Assembly (NCBI RefSeq): GCF_021249345.1
Contig: NZ_CP089588.1
Location: 1,550,001-1,614,000 of the forward strand
Direction: 5' to 3'
Length of the DNA stretch: 64,000 nt
Source of the DNA: Halobacterium wangiae
GTDB lineage: Archaea > Halobacteriota > Halobacteria > Halobacteriales > Halobacteriaceae
A program made the position numbers and the translations under genes. Numbering within the stretch: the first letter of the stretch is position 1; each line of letters starts with the position of its first letter. The notes below the pieces were generated by a model. It saw only the letters and a program-made list of their open reading frames with translations. It was not told where the DNA came from and did not search any database. Positions 62,203 to 64,000 of the stretch are shown here, piece by piece.

Positions 62203-62556
62203 ATGGACGGCGAGCTCTCCGTGGACGAACTCGAGGCACTCCTCGAAGACGGCGACGTTCGCGTCGTCGACATCCGCCGCCGCGCGGCGTTCGAGCGCGG
62301 TCACATCCCCGGCAGCGAGTGCATCCCGTTCCACGAACTCCCGCAGTCGGTGGACCGACTGGACGGCGCCGAACGCGTCGTCACCGTCTGCCCGCACGGC
62401 GAGTCCAGCGTGCAGGCCGCCCGCCTCGTCGCGTCCTACGAGGGGCTGGCCGACGACGCGCGCGTCGAGAGCCTGGCCGAGGGACTGGTCGGCTGGTCGG
62501 GCGACCTGGAGACGGCCGACGCCGACGGAGAGTCGACTCCCGACGCGCCCTTCTGA
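62203..62556 (+). CDS. Rhodanese-domain sulfurtransferase
   Basis: 117 residues, one rhodanese domain. VRVVDIRRRAAFERGHIPGS is the first family motif, and Cys63 in VVTVCPHGESS is the persulfide-forming residue with its cradle loop. Such small rhodaneses move sulfur for cofactors or tRNA thiolation. The ATG at 62203 was chosen over a longer frame that runs through the inverted repeat. Confidence 0.9.
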   Translation: MDGELSVDELEALLEDGDVRVVDIRRRAAFERGHIPGSECIPFHELPQSVDRLDGAERVVTVCPHGESSVQAARLVASYEGLADDARVESLAEGLVGWSGDLETADADGESTPDAPF

Positions 62557-62629
62557 GAACGACGGTCCGACCGCTCGGCCGCGACGTACCGACGCGATTC
62601 CACAGAGAAGTGTGCCGCCGACGTGCGAT

Positions 62630-62947
<318 letters not shown>

Positions 62948-62957
62948 CTATTAAACA

Positions 62958-64000
62958 CTATCGCCAGGGTGCGGGGAGGCGGCTGTATTCGGCTGCCAGC
63001 GACCGCGCGAGGCGTTTCGCCTCCGCGGCGTCCTCGCCGTCGACCCGGCCCGCGTAGCGAGCGCGTTCCCGCAGGTTCGCGACGCGTTCGGCGCGCTCGC
63101 CGGCGCGGACGTCGACGACGTACTCCCGGACCGTCTCCCCGGCGTTGCGCGGCCGGTAGCGCTTCCCGAGCACGTACTCCACGCGCTCGAAGGCAGCCTC
63201 GACCTCCTCGGCGGGGTCACCCGTGTCCGGGAGCCACCGCAGCCACAGCGCGCGGTACACCCGGTCGGCCAGCCCCGTGAACTGGAGGACCGCGGCCGCA
63301 CCGAGGAGGAGGACGGCCCAGATGGCTAGCGTCGTCAGCGGCGGCAGCGTGGGACCGTCGTCGCCGCTCCCCGCTCCGCTACCGCCGTCCAGCGCCGGCG
63401 GCGCCGTGACGTTCGACACGTTCGAGCCGTTCCCCTGGGTGGCGCCGGACTGGAACGCCTGTGGGCCGTCTGGCGCCTGCAGGGGTTCGTCCGCCGACAG
63501 GTCGCTGCCGTTGTCCGTCGGCGTCTGTGTCGTGGTCGGCGTCCACGTGCCGTTCTCGCTCCCGGCGGCGTCGACGCCGTCGACGCCACTCTCGCGGGCC
63601 TCCTCGACGCGCTCGTCCTCCGCGGACGTGCGCTCGCTGGCGGGCGTCGGGTCGAACTGGATCCAGCCGCGGTCGGGGACGTACACCTCGACCCACGCGT
63701 GGGAGTCCACGCCGCGGACGACCCACTCGTCCTCGCCGACGCGCTGGCCCTCCGTGTAGCCGGTGACGAACCGGGCGGGGACGCCCTGGGAGCGCAACAT
63801 CACGACCATCGAACTCGCGTAGTACGTGCAGTAGCCGACCTCCCGATCCAACACGAAGTCGTTGACGAGGTTCCCCCTGGAGCCCCGGGCGTCCAGGGAG
63901 TACTCCTTGTTCGCCTCCAGCCACTGCTCGATGGCCTCCGCCTGCCGGTAGTTCGACGCCTCGTCGCCCGTGATGCGGTCCGCGAGGTCGACGACGCGGT
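62958..64000 (-). CDS. Transglutaminase-like (TgpA/DUF4129) membrane protein, N-terminus beyond window
   Basis: The frame is open to the right edge, so the N-terminal membrane part lies outside. The visible part holds the triad Cys (GYCTYYASSMVVML), His (DSHAWVEVYVP) and Asp (WIQFDPTP) of the transglutaminase core. After a Thr/Asn/Gly-rich external linker comes one membrane helix (LTTLAIWAVLLLGAAAVLQF) and a DUF4129-like cytoplasmic domain ending SLAAEYSRLPAPWR. Such proteins may cleave or crosslink surface proteins. About 347 residues are visible. Confidence 0.88.
   Translation of the reverse strand, partial: RVVDLADRITGDEASNYRQAEAIEQWLEANKEYSLDARGSRGNLVNDFVLDREVGYCTYYASSMVVMLRSQGVPARFVTGYTEGQRVGEDEWVVRGVDSHAWVEVYVPDRGWIQFDPTPASERTSAEDERVEEARESGVDGVDAAGSENGTWTPTTTQTPTDNGSDLSADEPLQAPDGPQAFQSGATQGNGSNVSNVTAPPALDGGSGAGSGDDGPTLPPLTTLAIWAVLLLGAAAVLQFTGLADRVYRALWLRWLPDTGDPAEEVEAAFERVEYVLGKRYRPRNAGETVREYVVDVRAGERAERVANLRERARYAGRVDGEDAAEAKRLARSLAAEYSRLPAPWR

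Overview
This window is a piece of a haloarchaeal chromosome. It is very GC-rich, its proteins are acidic, and many have Tat (twin-arginine) lipoprotein signals ending in a lipobox cysteine. Several starts are leaderless or GTG. It also carries archaeal markers: rps6e, SUI1-type aIF1, archaeal RNase P RNA, ArlG, HalOD1, DtxR/SirR-type regulation, halocyanins and haloarchaeal DUF families. I cannot name the genus. All family assignments come from reading motifs; no database was searched.

Layout. Positions 1-2161: edge of a lower-GC region with different codon use, carrying a truncated conjugation-type (VirD4/HerA-like) ATPase and a non-coding stretch; probably the end of an integrated element. 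2162-3439: beta-CASP ribonuclease-like protein. 3580-11568: nitrous oxide reduction locus, with two halocyanins, nosZ, a NosB-like membrane protein, nosD, nosF, nosY and nosL. 11573-16481: small protein, aldehyde dehydrogenase, a hairpin-rich gap, a candidate structured RNA before rps6e, then DUF5807, a PfkB kinase and BtpA. 16522-22506: DHH phosphoesterase, a lipoprotein, three UspA proteins, a GNAT and a HalOD1 protein. 22597-29892: oligopeptide ABC transporter with an unusual fused double ATPase and perhaps a small extra membrane subunit. 29917-39767: dihydroorotase, lipoate-ligase-like protein, degenerate M23-like protein, CMAH-like metallo-beta-lactamase protein, cysteine hydrolase, Hvo_1808-type surface metalloprotein, nicotinate phosphoribosyltransferase and AMMECR1.

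40032-40416 is the RNase P RNA. 40476-44665 holds a small membrane protein, an M29 aminopeptidase and valS. 44862-48005 is a siderophore uptake operon preceded by two iron-box-like palindromes; a DtxR-family repressor lies further right at 60925-61362. 48067-54191: ABC exporter, cold-shock protein, 6-phosphogluconate dehydrogenase, DJ-1/PfpI protein, membrane-anchored 2Fe-2S ferredoxin and MATE transporter. 54242-54483: tRNA-Arg(CCG) and tRNA-Ala(CGC). 54516-64000: orphan arlG, corA with a tiny overlapping partner gene, dUTPase, aconitase, RimI-like GNAT, DUF5810/DUF5809, DtxR, NUDIX, rhodanese, aIF1 and the C-terminal part of a transglutaminase-like membrane protein.

How the genes fit together. 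The nos genes form one functional unit: halocyanins supply electrons to NosZ in the cell envelope, and NosD/F/Y/L mature its copper centre. The siderophore operon and DtxR form a plausible iron regulon. Most other genes are single housekeeping units. The best leads for something undescribed are the cysteine-less NosL and NosB-like protein, the fused ATPase with two inserted domains, the structured element before rps6e, shared-loop hairpins at two loci, four convergent gene pairs sharing one CTAG as a double stop, and a nine-codon leader overlapping the nicotinate phosphoribosyltransferase start.
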